From positions 1,460,834 through 1,524,833 of the forward strand of contig JAUHZY010000001.1 of assembly GCA_030425825.1 (NCBI GenBank): a DNA stretch of 64,000 bases, written 5' to 3'. A program made the translations under genes and the position numbers. Shown here piece after piece: positions 19,093 through 28,100 of this stretch. Numbering within the stretch: position 1 is the first letter of the stretch; every line of letters begins with the position of its first letter. Source of the DNA: Alphaproteobacteria bacterium. Lineage in GTDB: Bacteria; Pseudomonadota; Alphaproteobacteria; JAUHZY01. A model generated the notes under the pieces. It ran no database searches and was not told where the DNA came from. It was given only the letters and a program-made list of their open reading frames with translations.

Positions 19093-19554
19093 TTAGTTTA
19101 AAAAGTCGATTAATTTTTGGAATGCTGCTATCAGGAACAGTGATCCAACCATTGAAAAAAACCAAACCCAGCGGAACTTCCCGATAGCCGCCAAGATCCC
19201 AAGCCCCAGTACGCCAATACCAGAACCAACATAAAACATTTGTCTTAAATACTGATGCGAAACATCAGAACGGTCTTGTGCCGTACAGAAGAAGCTGTCA
19301 ACAGATTGTTGTTGGCCAAACTGACGGTACCCTTGGGGGTCATTAATAATGTTTGGATTTCTTGCATTTTGTGGTGCACAACCACCACCGCCAAGCCCAC
19401 CGCCGCCACCAAAGATGCCGCCAAGAGGGTTTTGCCAAGTGATGTCAATATCAAGCTGCGCACGCGCATCAACAGGTGTGAATGCAAATACTGCAAAGAT
19501 AAGAAAGAATTTAATTAAACTTTTAAAATAATACCTACTCGAAGAAGGTTCCAT
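19093..19554 (-). CDS. Small VirB2/TrbC-pilin-like membrane protein, copy 2, with Gly-rich segment
   Basis: This 153-residue paralogue of the next gene has an N-terminal hydrophobic segment with probable cleavage after DARA, a Gly-rich stretch (GGGGGLGGGG, about residues 50-60), two cysteines (about 61 and 93) that could form a periplasmic disulfide, and two C-terminal membrane segments (about 106-124 and 127-147). The C-terminal 61 residues are half identical to copy 1. It starts 18 bases after aroC with AGGAGA ahead of the ATG, so it is likely transcribed with fabI-aroC; 91 bases separate it from copy 1. Function unknown. Confidence 0.58.
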   Translation of the reverse strand: MEPSSSRYYFKSLIKFFLIFAVFAFTPVDARAQLDIDITWQNPLGGIFGGGGGLGGGGCAPQNARNPNIINDPQGYRQFGQQQSVDSFFCTAQDRSDVSHQYLRQMFYVGSGIGVLGLGILAAIGKFRWVWFFSMVGSLFLIAAFQKLIDFLN

Positions 19555-19571
19555 TTCTGTTTATTCTCCTA

Positions 19572-20651
19572 TTAAACCGATGACTTCATCATAGCTTTAT
19601 GCCTCAACAGATGATCTGCTAATACACAAGCCATCATGGCTTCACCGACTGGGACTGCTCGGATGCCAACACATGGGTCATGTCGACCTTTTGTTCTGAC
19701 TTCCGTGTCCTTAAGATCCATTGTAACAGACTTTTGAGGTAAAAGTATAGAGCTTGTGGGTTTAATGGCAAACCTAACCACAATGTCTTGGCCTGTTGAT
19801 ATGCCGCCAAGCAGCCCTCCAGCTTGGTTTGAGCCGAATTTAACTTTTTTATTTTTTATTTCCATTTCGTCACAATTTTCTTCTCCACGCAAAGAAGCGG
19901 CACCAAATCCTGCACCAATTTCAACCCCTTTTACAGCATTTATGCTCATCATTGCTTTTGCTAGGTCTGCATCTATCTTGTCATAAACAGGACAGCCAAG
20001 CCCAACGGGAACGCCGCTGGCAACAACTTCTATTACAGCACCAATAGAAGACCCTTCTTTACGAATGCCATCTAAGTATGTTGCAAATTCATCAACAATT
20101 CCTGCATCGGGCGTAAAAAAGGGATTATTATCAACCTCATCCCACTCCCAATTATCACGATTAATATGTTTTTCGCCCATTTGAACGAGTGCCCCACGAA
20201 TTTTTATGTCCGTTCCCAAGATTTTACGTGCAATCGCACCTGCTGCAACACGCATAGCTGTTTCACGCGCAGAAGATCTTCCGCCACCACGATAATCACG
20301 AATACCATATTTTTCTTGATATGTATAATCGGCATGCCCAGGGCGGTATGTGTTTTTAATCTCTGAATAGTCTTTTGAGCGTTGATCTTGGTTCTCGATC
20401 AGCAAGCCAATAGGTGCCCCTGTCGTTTTCCCTTCAAAAACACCGGAAAGAATTTTCACTTGATCAGGCTCTTGGCGCTGGGTGGTGAATTTAGACTGTC
20501 CTGGGCGACGCTTATCAAGGTGCTTTTGAATATCTTCTTCGCTGATATCTATAAGAGAAGGCACGCCATCGACAATGCACCCTATAGAAGGGCCGTGGCT
20601 TTCACCAAAGGTTGTAAAACGAAAAAGATGGCCGAAGCTGTTCCCAGCCAT
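19572..20651 (-). CDS. aroC: Chorismate synthase
   Basis: AroC makes chorismate from EPSP using reduced FMN, the last step of the shikimate pathway. The 359-residue product has all three family signatures: [14 protein letters not shown] (about residue 16), [18 protein letters not shown] (about 124) and the C-terminal [18 protein letters not shown] (about 318). The start is ATG 20651 (MAGNSFG); a TTG two codons upstream is less likely. fabI lies 12 bases upstream on the same strand, a pairing often seen in alphaproteobacteria. Confidence 0.97.
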   Translation of the reverse strand: MAGNSFGHLFRFTTFGESHGPSIGCIVDGVPSLIDISEEDIQKHLDKRRPGQSKFTTQRQEPDQVKILSGVFEGKTTGAPIGLLIENQDQRSKDYSEIKNTYRPGHADYTYQEKYGIRDYRGGGRSSARETAMRVAAGAIARKILGTDIKIRGALVQMGEKHINRDNWEWDEVDNNPFFTPDAGIVDEFATYLDGIRKEGSSIGAVIEVVASGVPVGLGCPVYDKIDADLAKAMMSINAVKGVEIGAGFGAASLRGEENCDEMEIKNKKVKFGSNQAGGLLGGISTGQDIVVRFAIKPTSSILLPQKSVTMDLKDTEVRTKGRHDPCVGIRAVPVGEAMMACVLADHLLRHKAMMKSSV

Positions 20652-20663
20652 AATCAAATCTAC

Positions 20664-21479
20664 CTAATCTTTAGCAATTGAAATGTCGGGCGCATCAAGG
20701 GCTTTCATGCCGACGATATGATAGCCACAGTCAACATGATGCGTTTCACCTGTTACGCCTTGTCCAAGGTCACTTAAAAGATAAAGCCCTGCGCCACCAA
20801 CATCTTCTAGTGTTGTGTTGCGTTTTAGAGGGGCATTATATTCATTCCATTTGAAAATATATCTAAAGTCGCCAATTCCTGATGCTGCAAGCGTTTTTAA
20901 AGGCCCTGCAGAGATGGCATTGACACGAATATTATCTTTTCCAAGGTCTGCCGCTAGATAGCGTACACTTGCTTCCAAGGCTGCTTTTGCGACGCCCATT
21001 ACATTATAGTGTGGAAGGACACGCTCACCGCCAAGATATGTCAGCGTAACCATGCTGCCACCATCAGTCATCATTTCGCGTGCACGTTTTGCAACTGCTG
21101 TGAAAGAGTAACATGAAATGTCCATTGTGTTTTGGAAGTTTTTGCGGCTTGTGTCGACATACTCTCCTTTTAGTTCTTCTTTATCAGAATAACCAATAGC
21201 ATGTACAAGAAAGTCGATTTTACCCCACTTTTCTTTGACTTCGTTAAAAGCACGATCAATATCCTCATCACTTGTCACATCACAAGGGACAACAACATCG
21301 GACCCAATTGATTCTGCAAGCGGATAAATTCTTTTCTCCAAGGCCTCACCTTGGTATGTAAAGGCGATTTCTGCCCCCTGGGCATGAAGCGCTTGGGCAA
21401 TGCCCCATCCAATTGAACGATTATTGGCAACGCCCATAATAATGCCGCGCTTGCCTTTCATCAAATTACCTTCTGTCAT
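20664..21479 (-). CDS. fabI: Enoyl-[acyl-carrier-protein] reductase (NADH)
   Basis: FabI reduces enoyl-ACP in the last step of each fatty-acid elongation round. The 271-residue protein contains [16 protein letters not shown] (NADH binding, about residue 16), [13 protein letters not shown] and the catalytic Tyr-x6-Tyr-x6-Lys array in [20 protein letters not shown]. The ATG at 21479 was chosen because the upstream GTG at 21494 lacks room for a ribosome binding site. It heads the fabI-aroC-pilin-like run and is divergent from the SH3-domain gene. Confidence 0.96.
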   Translation of the reverse strand: MTEGNLMKGKRGIIMGVANNRSIGWGIAQALHAQGAEIAFTYQGEALEKRIYPLAESIGSDVVVPCDVTSDEDIDRAFNEVKEKWGKIDFLVHAIGYSDKEELKGEYVDTSRKNFQNTMDISCYSFTAVAKRAREMMTDGGSMVTLTYLGGERVLPHYNVMGVAKAALEASVRYLAADLGKDNIRVNAISAGPLKTLAASGIGDFRYIFKWNEYNAPLKRNTTLEDVGGAGLYLLSDLGQGVTGETHHVDCGYHIVGMKALDAPDISIAKD

Positions 21480-21615
21480 GTCTAAGACTCTCACCTAAAA
21501 ATGTTGTTCAAAAATTTCTAATGAAGCAGATTCTAACACCATGTTTTTGTAAACATCAAGCATAAGGTCTTTATTATAGCACGATGATCTGTTATTTGTG
21601 GTGCAAAGGAAAAAC

Positions 21616-22116
21616 ATGATTATGACACCAAAGATTAGTATTTCAGCATTTTTTTGCGTTGTTATTCTTTTATTCTCGACCATAGCTTATGCGCAAACAG
21701 GGCTTTCCTTGCCACGTTTCGTGTCATTGCGTGCTGGTGAAGTTAATCTGCGTTCTGGCCCTGATGTCAGTCGTTATCCTATTGATTGGGTTTATGTTCG
21801 TCGTGGATTGCCTGTCGAAGTCATTATCGAGGCAGGAACTTGGCGAAAGATAAGAGATTGGGAAGGAACGGTCGGTTGGGTGCATCAAAGCATGTTAAGC
21901 AACCAGAGAACCGTTATTGTAACGCAAGAAATGCGCCCTGTGCATGCACAGCCATCAGCCTCTTCTGCTGTTAAGGTGCACGCTGCACCAGGTGTCATCG
22001 GAGAGTTAAAGAAGTGTTCAAAAAACTGGTGCTTAGTGAATTTTTCAAGAAGTTCAGGGTGGATGCAAAAAACACATTTTTGGGGTGCATATCCTCTTGA
22101 AACGATTGATGACTAG
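21616..22116 (+). CDS. Periplasmic bacterial SH3-domain protein
   Basis: The 166-residue protein has a signal peptide (about residues 1-26, ending AYAQ) and two SH3b-like repeats: the first with VNLRSGPDVSRYPIDWVYVRRGLPVEV and WRKIRDWEGTVGWVHQSML, the second, more degenerate, with VKVHAAPGV and GWMQKTHFWG. Only fragments are quoted. This arrangement is the SH3_4/DUF1058 type found in alphaproteobacteria; the ligand is presumably cell-wall related but unproven. ATG 21616 follows AAAGGA by five bases; the open frame could extend to a GTG at 21598 without a ribosome binding site. Confidence 0.82.
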   Translation: MIMTPKISISAFFCVVILLFSTIAYAQTGLSLPRFVSLRAGEVNLRSGPDVSRYPIDWVYVRRGLPVEVIIEAGTWRKIRDWEGTVGWVHQSMLSNQRTVIVTQEMRPVHAQPSASSAVKVHAAPGVIGELKKCSKNWCLVNFSRSSGWMQKTHFWGAYPLETIDD

Positions 22117-22133
22117 AAAAACATATATCTTGC

Positions 22134-22163
22134 TTGACTTAGTGGATAAAAGTCGTTTATAAA
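22134..22163 (+). promoter_or_regulatory. Sigma-70-type promoter of rpmH
   Basis: TTGACT at 22134-22139 is followed after 17 bases by TTATAA at 22157-22162 (or, with 18 bases, TATAAA at 22158-22163). It lies 32 bases upstream of the rpmH start codon, which has its own GGAG site, and is the best promoter-like sequence I see in the window. Confidence 0.75.
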
Positions 22164-22194
22164 GCCCGACCAAGTTAATTTTAGGAGTTTTGAA

Positions 22195-22329
22195 ATGAAA
22201 AGAACATTTCAGCCAAGTAATATTGTTCGTAAGCGTCGCCATGGTTTCCGTGCGCGCAAAGCAACAGTTGGTGGTCGTTTGATTCTTGCGCGTCGTCGTT
22301 CAAAGGGCCGTAAGCGTCTTTCTGCTTAG
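22195..22329 (+). CDS. rpmH: 50S ribosomal protein L34
   Basis: The 44-residue basic protein begins MKRTFQPSN and ends with [10 protein letters not shown], the L34 pattern, with the central [10 protein letters not shown]. It is preceded by TAGGAG and by a strong promoter. It opens the rpmH-rnpA-yidD-yidC cluster, a nearly universal arrangement. Confidence 0.98.
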   Translation: MKRTFQPSNIVRKRRHGFRARKATVGGRLILARRRSKGRKRLSA

Positions 22330-22347
22330 TCTTAATAAGAAGACACA

Positions 22348-22704
22348 GTGACACCAAAAAGAACAAAAATTAAATCAATTAAATCAAAAAAAACATTTCA
22401 AGGCGTTTTTGATAAGGGTCAAAAATGGGTAACTCCCCATTTTATTCTTTGGGTGGAAGGTGACCTTGAGGGTGTTCCACTACTCGGTTTGTCAGCGTCA
22501 AAGAAGCTTTTTTCTCTCGCAACGCAGCGCAATAAGGCAAAACGAAGACTTAAGGAGGCCTTTCGTGAAGCTATAAATGAGAATCTTCCTTTTTATCAAT
22601 CATATGTTGTTATTGCTCGCAAGGGCTCTATTGAGGCAGATTTTCAGAAGCTTGTGAAGGATATGAAGTGGGCATTGCGCAAATTGAGTGATTTAAAAAA
22701 ATGA
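22348..22704 (+). CDS. rnpA: Ribonuclease P protein component
   Basis: RnpA assists the RNase P RNA in trimming tRNA 5' ends. The 118-residue basic protein carries the RNR box [13 protein letters not shown] (about residues 53-65), with the preceding GLSASKKL. It starts at GTG, 18 bases after rpmH, with only a weak ribosome binding site, so coupling to rpmH is likely. It overlaps yidD by four bases. Confidence 0.95.
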   Translation: MTPKRTKIKSIKSKKTFQGVFDKGQKWVTPHFILWVEGDLEGVPLLGLSASKKLFSLATQRNKAKRRLKEAFREAINENLPFYQSYVVIARKGSIEADFQKLVKDMKWALRKLSDLKK

Positions 22705-22982
22705 AACAAATCATTTTACTTCTCGTTTTTCTTTATCGCCTGTTTATTTCACCAGTTTTTATCCTTTTTTTTGGGCATGCATGTCGATTTAAGCCTTCAT
22801 GCAGCGAGTATATGCGTTTGGCTGTATCCCATTATGGTGCTGTGAAAGGGTTTTGGATGGGTTTGGGGCGTCTGTTGCGCTGTCATCCGTTTGCAAAAGA
22901 CTTTCAGCACGATCCATTAGTACTGCCATCTGGACAAAATGAGGATGAGGCGGTAGGATCCACGCCTGATACGCACAAATAA
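22701..22982 (+). CDS. yidD: Membrane protein insertion efficiency factor YidD
   Basis: YidD is a small amphipathic membrane-associated protein that aids YidC-dependent insertion. The 93-residue product has the family core [20 protein letters not shown] and GRLLRCHPF with the three conserved cysteines (about residues 28, 34 and 61), and ends with a polar tail. It overlaps rnpA by ATGA and is 24 bases ahead of yidC. Confidence 0.95.
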   Translation: MKQIILLLVFLYRLFISPVFILFFGHACRFKPSCSEYMRLAVSHYGAVKGFWMGLGRLLRCHPFAKDFQHDPLVLPSGQNEDEAVGSTPDTHK

Positions 22983-23006
22983 ATTCTTAAAATCAAGGAA
23001 GAACAA

Positions 23007-24719
23007 ATGGAAAATAAGAACTTTATTACCGCTTTAGCGCTCTCTTTCATCATCCTTTTTGGGTACCAGCATTTTTTTGTTATGCCAGAGATACAAAGGC
23101 AAAGCGCCCTTGAGCAGCAAGCTGTTGAGCAAAAAACGGAAGTGGCTGTTCCTGTGTTAGAAAAAGAACTTATCTCGCGTGAAGATGCTCTTGCACAAAC
23201 GCCAAGAATATCTTTTGAAAATCAAAGTGTTAGGGGGTCTATTTCTCTGAGGGGAGCACGTATCGATGACCTTGCTTTGAAAAAATATAAGACTGAACTT
23301 TCTGAAGACAGCGAAGATGTTCATTTATTATCACCTCCTAAGACGCAAGATAATTATTTTTCAGAGTTTGGTTGGGCAGGGTCTCGAAATGTTCCTGTGC
23401 CAGGACCAAAAACAGTTTGGAAAATAAAAGGTCAAAACGGTGGTGTTTTGAAAGAAGGCTCTCCTGTCACGCTTTATTGGGATAATGGGAAGGGACTCGT
23501 TTTTGAGAGAGAGATATCTCTTGATAAGAATTACATGTTTATCATTGTTCAGCGCATTATTAACAATAGTGACAGCGTCAAAACATTCTCTCCTTACGGT
23601 CTTATTGCGCGCCTAAATTCACCAGAAGGTCAGAAAAATCGTTTGGTTCATGAGGGTGTTCTGGGTGTTATGAATGGGACACTTTTTGAAAAAACATATG
23701 ACGAAATGCAAGACAGAGAAAGCGGTGAAGGTTTGATGAAGGTCATTCAAGAACCTAGTCAGGGCGGTTGGATTGGCGTTGGTGATAAATACTGGCTGAC
23801 AGCAATTGCACCAGAGCAGTCTTCTTCTGTGAAATTCCGCTTCAGTCACCGCAAAGCAGGTGAAGACAATCAATATCAGGCAGATTATTTGGGGAACGCT
23901 ATTTCTGTTGCACCAGGTCAGACTGTCTCTAACAAGACTTACTTTTTTGCGGGTGCAAAAGAATTATCTGTTCTCGATGACTATGAACAGAGGCATGGCT
24001 TGACCAACTTTGATCTTGCGATTGATTTCGGGTGGTTTTACTTTCTAACAAAGCCGCTTCTTTATATTTTATTATACTTGAATGCAGTTGTTGGTAAATT
24101 TGGTGTTGCGCTGCTTCTTTTAACAGTCATGGTACGCCTCGCGCTTTTCCCTTTGGCAAATAAATCTTATCGTTCAATGGGTCGTATGCGTACGGTGCAG
24201 CCACAAATGAAAAAGTTAATGGAGCGTCACAAGGATGATAAGACGCGCCTAAATCAAGAGATGATAGAGCTTTATAAAAAAGAAAAAATTAATCCGGCAG
24301 CTGGGTGTTTACCTATTCTTGTTCAGATGCCGATTTTCTTTGCGCTTTATAAGGTTTTATATATTGCGATTGAGATGCGTCATCAGCCTTTCTTTGGTTG
24401 GATTCAAGATCTTTCAGCGCCCGATCCAACAAATATTTTCAATTTATTTGGTCTAGCGCCGTGGGATTTTGCCCTTGTTTCTGTAGGAGTTTGGCCCATT
24501 TTGATGGGGGTCAGCATGTTTTTCCAGCAAAAGCTGATGCCGACACCTGCGACTGACCCTATGCAAACGCGCATTTTGCGTGCTCTACCATTTGTTTTCG
24601 TCTTTATTCTGGCTGGGTTTCCGTCGGGTCTTGTGATTTACTGGACTTGGAGTAACATTCTTTCTATTCTTCAGCAGTGGATTTTGCTGAAAGAGCAGCG
24701 CAACGAATCTAAATCATAG
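23007..24719 (+). CDS. yidC: Membrane protein insertase YidC
   Basis: YidC inserts and folds inner-membrane proteins with or without SecYEG. The 570-residue protein has an N-terminal membrane anchor (about 7-25), a large periplasmic domain (about 55-345) and five C-terminal membrane helices containing the conserved hydrophilic-groove region FGVALLLLTVMVRLALFPL (about 370) and GCLPILVQMPIFFALYKVL. Length fits the Gram-negative type. The next gene is hemB, whereas engB usually follows in alphaproteobacteria; engB is instead at 54.5 kb. Confidence 0.97.
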   Translation: MENKNFITALALSFIILFGYQHFFVMPEIQRQSALEQQAVEQKTEVAVPVLEKELISREDALAQTPRISFENQSVRGSISLRGARIDDLALKKYKTELSEDSEDVHLLSPPKTQDNYFSEFGWAGSRNVPVPGPKTVWKIKGQNGGVLKEGSPVTLYWDNGKGLVFEREISLDKNYMFIIVQRIINNSDSVKTFSPYGLIARLNSPEGQKNRLVHEGVLGVMNGTLFEKTYDEMQDRESGEGLMKVIQEPSQGGWIGVGDKYWLTAIAPEQSSSVKFRFSHRKAGEDNQYQADYLGNAISVAPGQTVSNKTYFFAGAKELSVLDDYEQRHGLTNFDLAIDFGWFYFLTKPLLYILLYLNAVVGKFGVALLLLTVMVRLALFPLANKSYRSMGRMRTVQPQMKKLMERHKDDKTRLNQEMIELYKKEKINPAAGCLPILVQMPIFFALYKVLYIAIEMRHQPFFGWIQDLSAPDPTNIFNLFGLAPWDFALVSVGVWPILMGVSMFFQQKLMPTPATDPMQTRILRALPFVFVFILAGFPSGLVIYWTWSNILSILQQWILLKEQRNESKS

Positions 24720-24728
24720 GAGTTTTCA

Positions 24729-25730
24729 ATGCTTCAGCGTGCTTATCCTTACACAAGAATGCGCCGGTCTCGTTCTTCTGAGTGGTCGCGACGTCTTATT
24801 GCTGAAAACACGTTGACAGTTAATGATCTTGTCTGGCCTATCTTTCTTATTGATGGCGAAGGCAAAACAGAAGACATTGCTTCGATGCCTGGCGTGCAAA
24901 GGTACACAATTGACAAGCTGATTCCTGCTGTTGAAGAAGCTATAAAGCTTGGCATTCCTGCCATTGCACCCTTCCCTTATACGCGCGATGATTTGCGTGA
25001 TGAAAAAGCGTCGCAAGCTGATGATCCCAATAGTCTTGTGTGTCGCATGATTCGTGAGGTCAAAAAGAATTTTGGGAGTGATATTGGTGTCATTTGCGAT
25101 GTTGCTTTGGATCCATACACATCTCATGGCCATGATGGGCTGGTGATAAATGGTGAAGTTGCAAATGATCAAACAGTTGATGTTCTGGTCAGGCAGGCTT
25201 TGGTGCAAGCAGAAGCGGGTTGCGATATTTTAGCGCCTTCAGACATGATGGATGGGCGAATAGGTGCCATTCGTGAGGCTTTGGAAGAAAATGGTTTCCA
25301 TAATACGCAAATAATGTCATATGCCGCAAAATATGCTTCAAAATTTTATGGTCCTTTTCGTGATGCAATTGGTTCTAAGGGCGCATTGAAGGGTGGCAGC
25401 AAGGCAACATACCAACAGGACCCTTCCAATGGTGATGAATCATTGCATGAGGTCGCACTGGACTTAGAAGAAGGTGCAGATGCCGTTATGGTGAAGCCTG
25501 GCATGCCTTATTTGGATGTTATTTCGTGCGTTAAAAAAGAATTTAACGTCCCTGTTTTTGCTTACCAAGTCAGCGGCGAGTATGCTATGTTGAAGGCGGC
25601 TATCGAGAACGGCTGGCTTGATGACGAGGTTCTTTTTGAATCTCTGCTTTGTTTTAAGCGAGCGGGAACAGATGGTATCTTTACATATCTTGCCATTGAG
25701 ATGGCGAAAAAACTATCCACAATACGATAG
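24729..25730 (+). CDS. hemB: Delta-aminolevulinic acid dehydratase (porphobilinogen synthase)
   Basis: HemB condenses two 5-aminolevulinate molecules to porphobilinogen in heme synthesis. The 333-residue protein has the two active-site lysines in SYAAKYASKFYGPFR (about residue 199) and VMVKPGMPYLD (about 257). The metal-site segment reads DVALDPYTSHGHDG rather than the Cys-rich form, which indicates the Mg-dependent, zinc-free type. The gene begins nine bases after yidC, and motA follows 16 bases later, so heme, motor and omega genes appear to be co-directional. Confidence 0.96.
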   Translation: MLQRAYPYTRMRRSRSSEWSRRLIAENTLTVNDLVWPIFLIDGEGKTEDIASMPGVQRYTIDKLIPAVEEAIKLGIPAIAPFPYTRDDLRDEKASQADDPNSLVCRMIREVKKNFGSDIGVICDVALDPYTSHGHDGLVINGEVANDQTVDVLVRQALVQAEAGCDILAPSDMMDGRIGAIREALEENGFHNTQIMSYAAKYASKFYGPFRDAIGSKGALKGGSKATYQQDPSNGDESLHEVALDLEEGADAVMVKPGMPYLDVISCVKKEFNVPVFAYQVSGEYAMLKAAIENGWLDDEVLFESLLCFKRAGTDGIFTYLAIEMAKKLSTIR

Positions 25731-25746
25731 TTCGGAGGATTTTTAA

Positions 25747-26610
25747 ATGCTGGTTATCATAGGTTGGATTATTGTTACCGTTTGTACCTTTGGTGGGTAT
25801 GTTGCCATGGGTGGTAAAATGGCGGTTCTTAACCAGCCTTTTGAGGTTGTGATTATTGTTGGATCAGGGCTGGGCGCCTTTATTGTTTCTAACACCATGC
25901 CGGTTCTAAAGGGTTCTATTGGTGGCATTGTGCGCGCCATGAAGGGGCCGAAATACAAAAAACAGGATTATCTTGAGCTTGTCAGCATGATGTATGCGCT
26001 TTTTAAGCTGATTAAAAGCAAGGGTGCGCTGGCGGCAGAGGCCCACGTTGAGAATCCTGAGGCAAGTCCAATTTTTTCAAACTTTCCTTCCTTTGCTAAG
26101 GACCATCATGCCGTTGACTTCTTTTGTGACTATATGCGGTTGGTGACATTAGGAAGTGAAAACCCCCATGAGATGGAAAACCTTATGGACCAAGAAATCG
26201 AAACGCATCATGAAGAAGAACATAGACTTTCTGCAGCTGTTCAAGGGCTGGCAGATGGCTTGCCTGCACTTGGTATTGTTGCTGCTGTTTTAGGTGTTAT
26301 TAAGACGATGGGTTCTATTAGTGAGCCCCCCGAGATTCTCGGTAAAATGATTGGTGGCGCACTTGTTGGAACATTTTTGGGTGTTTTTGTGGCTTACGGC
26401 TTTGTCGGACCGCTTGCTAGTATTATGCAGCAAGTTTTCGATGCAGACAGTAAGTATTACCAGTGTATGAAAGTCGGTATTCTGGCGCATTTGGGTGGTT
26501 ATGCACCTGCGGTTTCTGTTGAGTATGCGAGAAAAATTCTGACATCTGATGTTAGGCCAACTTTCTATGAAGTGGAAGAAACAGTTAACAACCTTCCGCC
26601 GTCTCTTTAA
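25747..26610 (+). CDS. motA: Flagellar motor stator protein MotA
   Basis: MotA forms the proton-channel ring around MotB. The 287-residue protein has four membrane segments (about 1-20, 29-50, 164-190, 200-222), a large cytoplasmic loop between helices two and three, and the channel motif LADGLPALGIVAAVLGVIKTM near the third helix (quoted in part: GLPALGIVAAVLG). A GGAGG site precedes the ATG. motB follows 21 bases later. No other flagellar genes are in the window. Confidence 0.96.
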   Translation: MLVIIGWIIVTVCTFGGYVAMGGKMAVLNQPFEVVIIVGSGLGAFIVSNTMPVLKGSIGGIVRAMKGPKYKKQDYLELVSMMYALFKLIKSKGALAAEAHVENPEASPIFSNFPSFAKDHHAVDFFCDYMRLVTLGSENPHEMENLMDQEIETHHEEEHRLSAAVQGLADGLPALGIVAAVLGVIKTMGSISEPPEILGKMIGGALVGTFLGVFVAYGFVGPLASIMQQVFDADSKYYQCMKVGILAHLGGYAPAVSVEYARKILTSDVRPTFYEVEETVNNLPPSL

Positions 26611-26631
26611 TTCTAAAAGGTAAGCGTTCTT

Positions 26632-27537
26632 ATGGCTGATGAAGAAAAAAAGACGGAAGAAAAAGCCCCTATTATTGTTAAAAAGATCAAAAAAGGTGGT
26701 CATGGACACCATGGTGGTGCATGGAAAATTGCTTATGCTGACTTTGTAACAGCAATGATGGCCTTCTTTCTTTTGATGTGGCTTTTGAACTCTGTTACGC
26801 AAGAAACGCTTGAAGGTGTTGCAGATTATTTCTCTCCTGCTTCTATTTCTGAATCAAACAGTGGCGCTGGTGGTGTTCTTGGTGGAAAGTCAATTATTGT
26901 CCCTGGTGCGAAAGTAAGCCCCATGGATGTCCAAAGCCAAGGTGCTGCAGATGATGGTTCAGGGCAATCAGAGGATGACCTAGACAGCTTGATGGAACAA
27001 ATGGAAGAAGAAATGTTTAATCAGGCTGAGAGCGAACTCCGCATGGAAATAGAGAACAATCCTGAATTCAAAGGCTTAGAAGAGAACTTGATCATTGATC
27101 GCACAGAAGAAGGGTTGCGGATTCAGATTGTTGATAAAAATGGGCGTGATATGTTCCGTTCAGGTGGATCGGAGCCTTCTCAAGTGATGCGTAAGCTTCT
27201 TTCGACGATTTCAAAAGTTATTTCTAAGCTGCCAAATCAGATCTCTGTGACAGGGCACACTGATGCCTCACCTTTAAACGCGCGCGGTGGGAAATATACG
27301 AATTGGGAGCTTTCATCGGAACGCGCAAATGCATCTCGTTTTGAGTTAATCAATAGTGGTTTAGACAGGAAAAAAGTGAATAAAATCATTGGTAAGGCAG
27401 CAAAAGATCCTCTTTTGAAGGATGATCCTTCTAGCTCGGTAAATAGACGTATCAGCATTATTCTGTTAAAAGATGCTGCGTTGCGTGCCGAGTCGTCTCC
27501 ATTACCTCCTTCTTTAAGAAAGAAGAACAAGTATTAG
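26632..27537 (+). CDS. motB: Flagellar motor protein MotB
   Basis: MotB anchors the stator to peptidoglycan and carries the proton-accepting Asp. The 301-residue protein has a Lys/His-rich N-terminus (KKIKKGGHGHHGG), the plug-helix motif WKIAYADFVTAMMAFFLLMW with the conserved Asp at about residue 39 (AYADF), and a C-terminal OmpA-like domain with VTGHTDASPL and ELSSERANASR (about 203-245). It pairs with motA and is followed by rpoZ. Confidence 0.96.
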   Translation: MADEEKKTEEKAPIIVKKIKKGGHGHHGGAWKIAYADFVTAMMAFFLLMWLLNSVTQETLEGVADYFSPASISESNSGAGGVLGGKSIIVPGAKVSPMDVQSQGAADDGSGQSEDDLDSLMEQMEEEMFNQAESELRMEIENNPEFKGLEENLIIDRTEEGLRIQIVDKNGRDMFRSGGSEPSQVMRKLLSTISKVISKLPNQISVTGHTDASPLNARGGKYTNWELSSERANASRFELINSGLDRKKVNKIIGKAAKDPLLKDDPSSSVNRRISIILLKDAALRAESSPLPPSLRKKNKY

Positions 27538-27603
27538 GCCTTGCCAAGTAGGAAAACTTTGTATATGTTTCATTCCCTTAAATAAAATAAGTTGGAGATT
27601 TAA

Positions 27604-28026
27604 ATGGCCCGCGTAACGGTTGAAGATTGTGTAGATAAAGTTGATAGTCGTTTTGAGCTTGTTGTTCTTGCGTCAAAAAGAGCTCGTCAAATTTCTGGTG
27701 GTGCGCCACTAACAGTTGTACGTGATCGTGATAAGAACACGGTTGTTGCGCTTCGTGAAATAGCCGAAGAAACGGTTTCACTTGATGGCTTGAAAGAAGA
27801 TCTGATCAGTAGCTACAGAAAGCCTGTTACAGCAAATACGTCAGAAGCTTCCTCTCGTCCTGATATTGACTTTTTGACAGAAGCTGGTGGTGTTCAGGTT
27901 GATGACAGTGAAGCTGTCTCTGAAGACCTTGAGGCCTCAGTAGAATCAGAAGATACACCAGAAGTTGTTGATGATGGTGTTGAAGCTGACTTTTCTGACG
28001 AAAATATTGAAGAAGAGAAGGCTTAA
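27604..28026 (+). CDS. rpoZ: RNA polymerase omega subunit
   Basis: Omega assists assembly of the RNA polymerase beta-prime subunit and in many bacteria is part of a ppGpp site. The 140-residue protein starts [13 protein letters not shown], has [16 protein letters not shown] (about 18-32) and the [10 protein letters not shown] helix, then a long acidic C-terminal tail (about 90-140) typical of alphaproteobacterial omega. It precedes spoT, as in most of the class, but a hairpin terminator lies between. Confidence 0.95.
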   Translation: MARVTVEDCVDKVDSRFELVVLASKRARQISGGAPLTVVRDRDKNTVVALREIAEETVSLDGLKEDLISSYRKPVTANTSEASSRPDIDFLTEAGGVQVDDSEAVSEDLEASVESEDTPEVVDDGVEADFSDENIEEEKA

Positions 28027-28053
28027 CTCTTAAAAGGGTTAGACATATTATAG

Positions 28054-28090
28054 AAAAAGGGGCACAATTTAAGACCGTTGCCCCTTTTTT
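28054..28090 (+). terminator. Terminator-like hairpin between rpoZ and spoT
   Basis: AAAAAGGGGCA at 28054-28064 pairs perfectly with TGCCCCTTTTTT at 28079-28090 around a 14-nt loop, followed by the T run. It ends ten bases before the spoT start codon, so spoT must be transcribed through it or from a promoter inside it. Confidence 0.85.
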
Positions 28091-28100
28091 GTTGAGAGAA

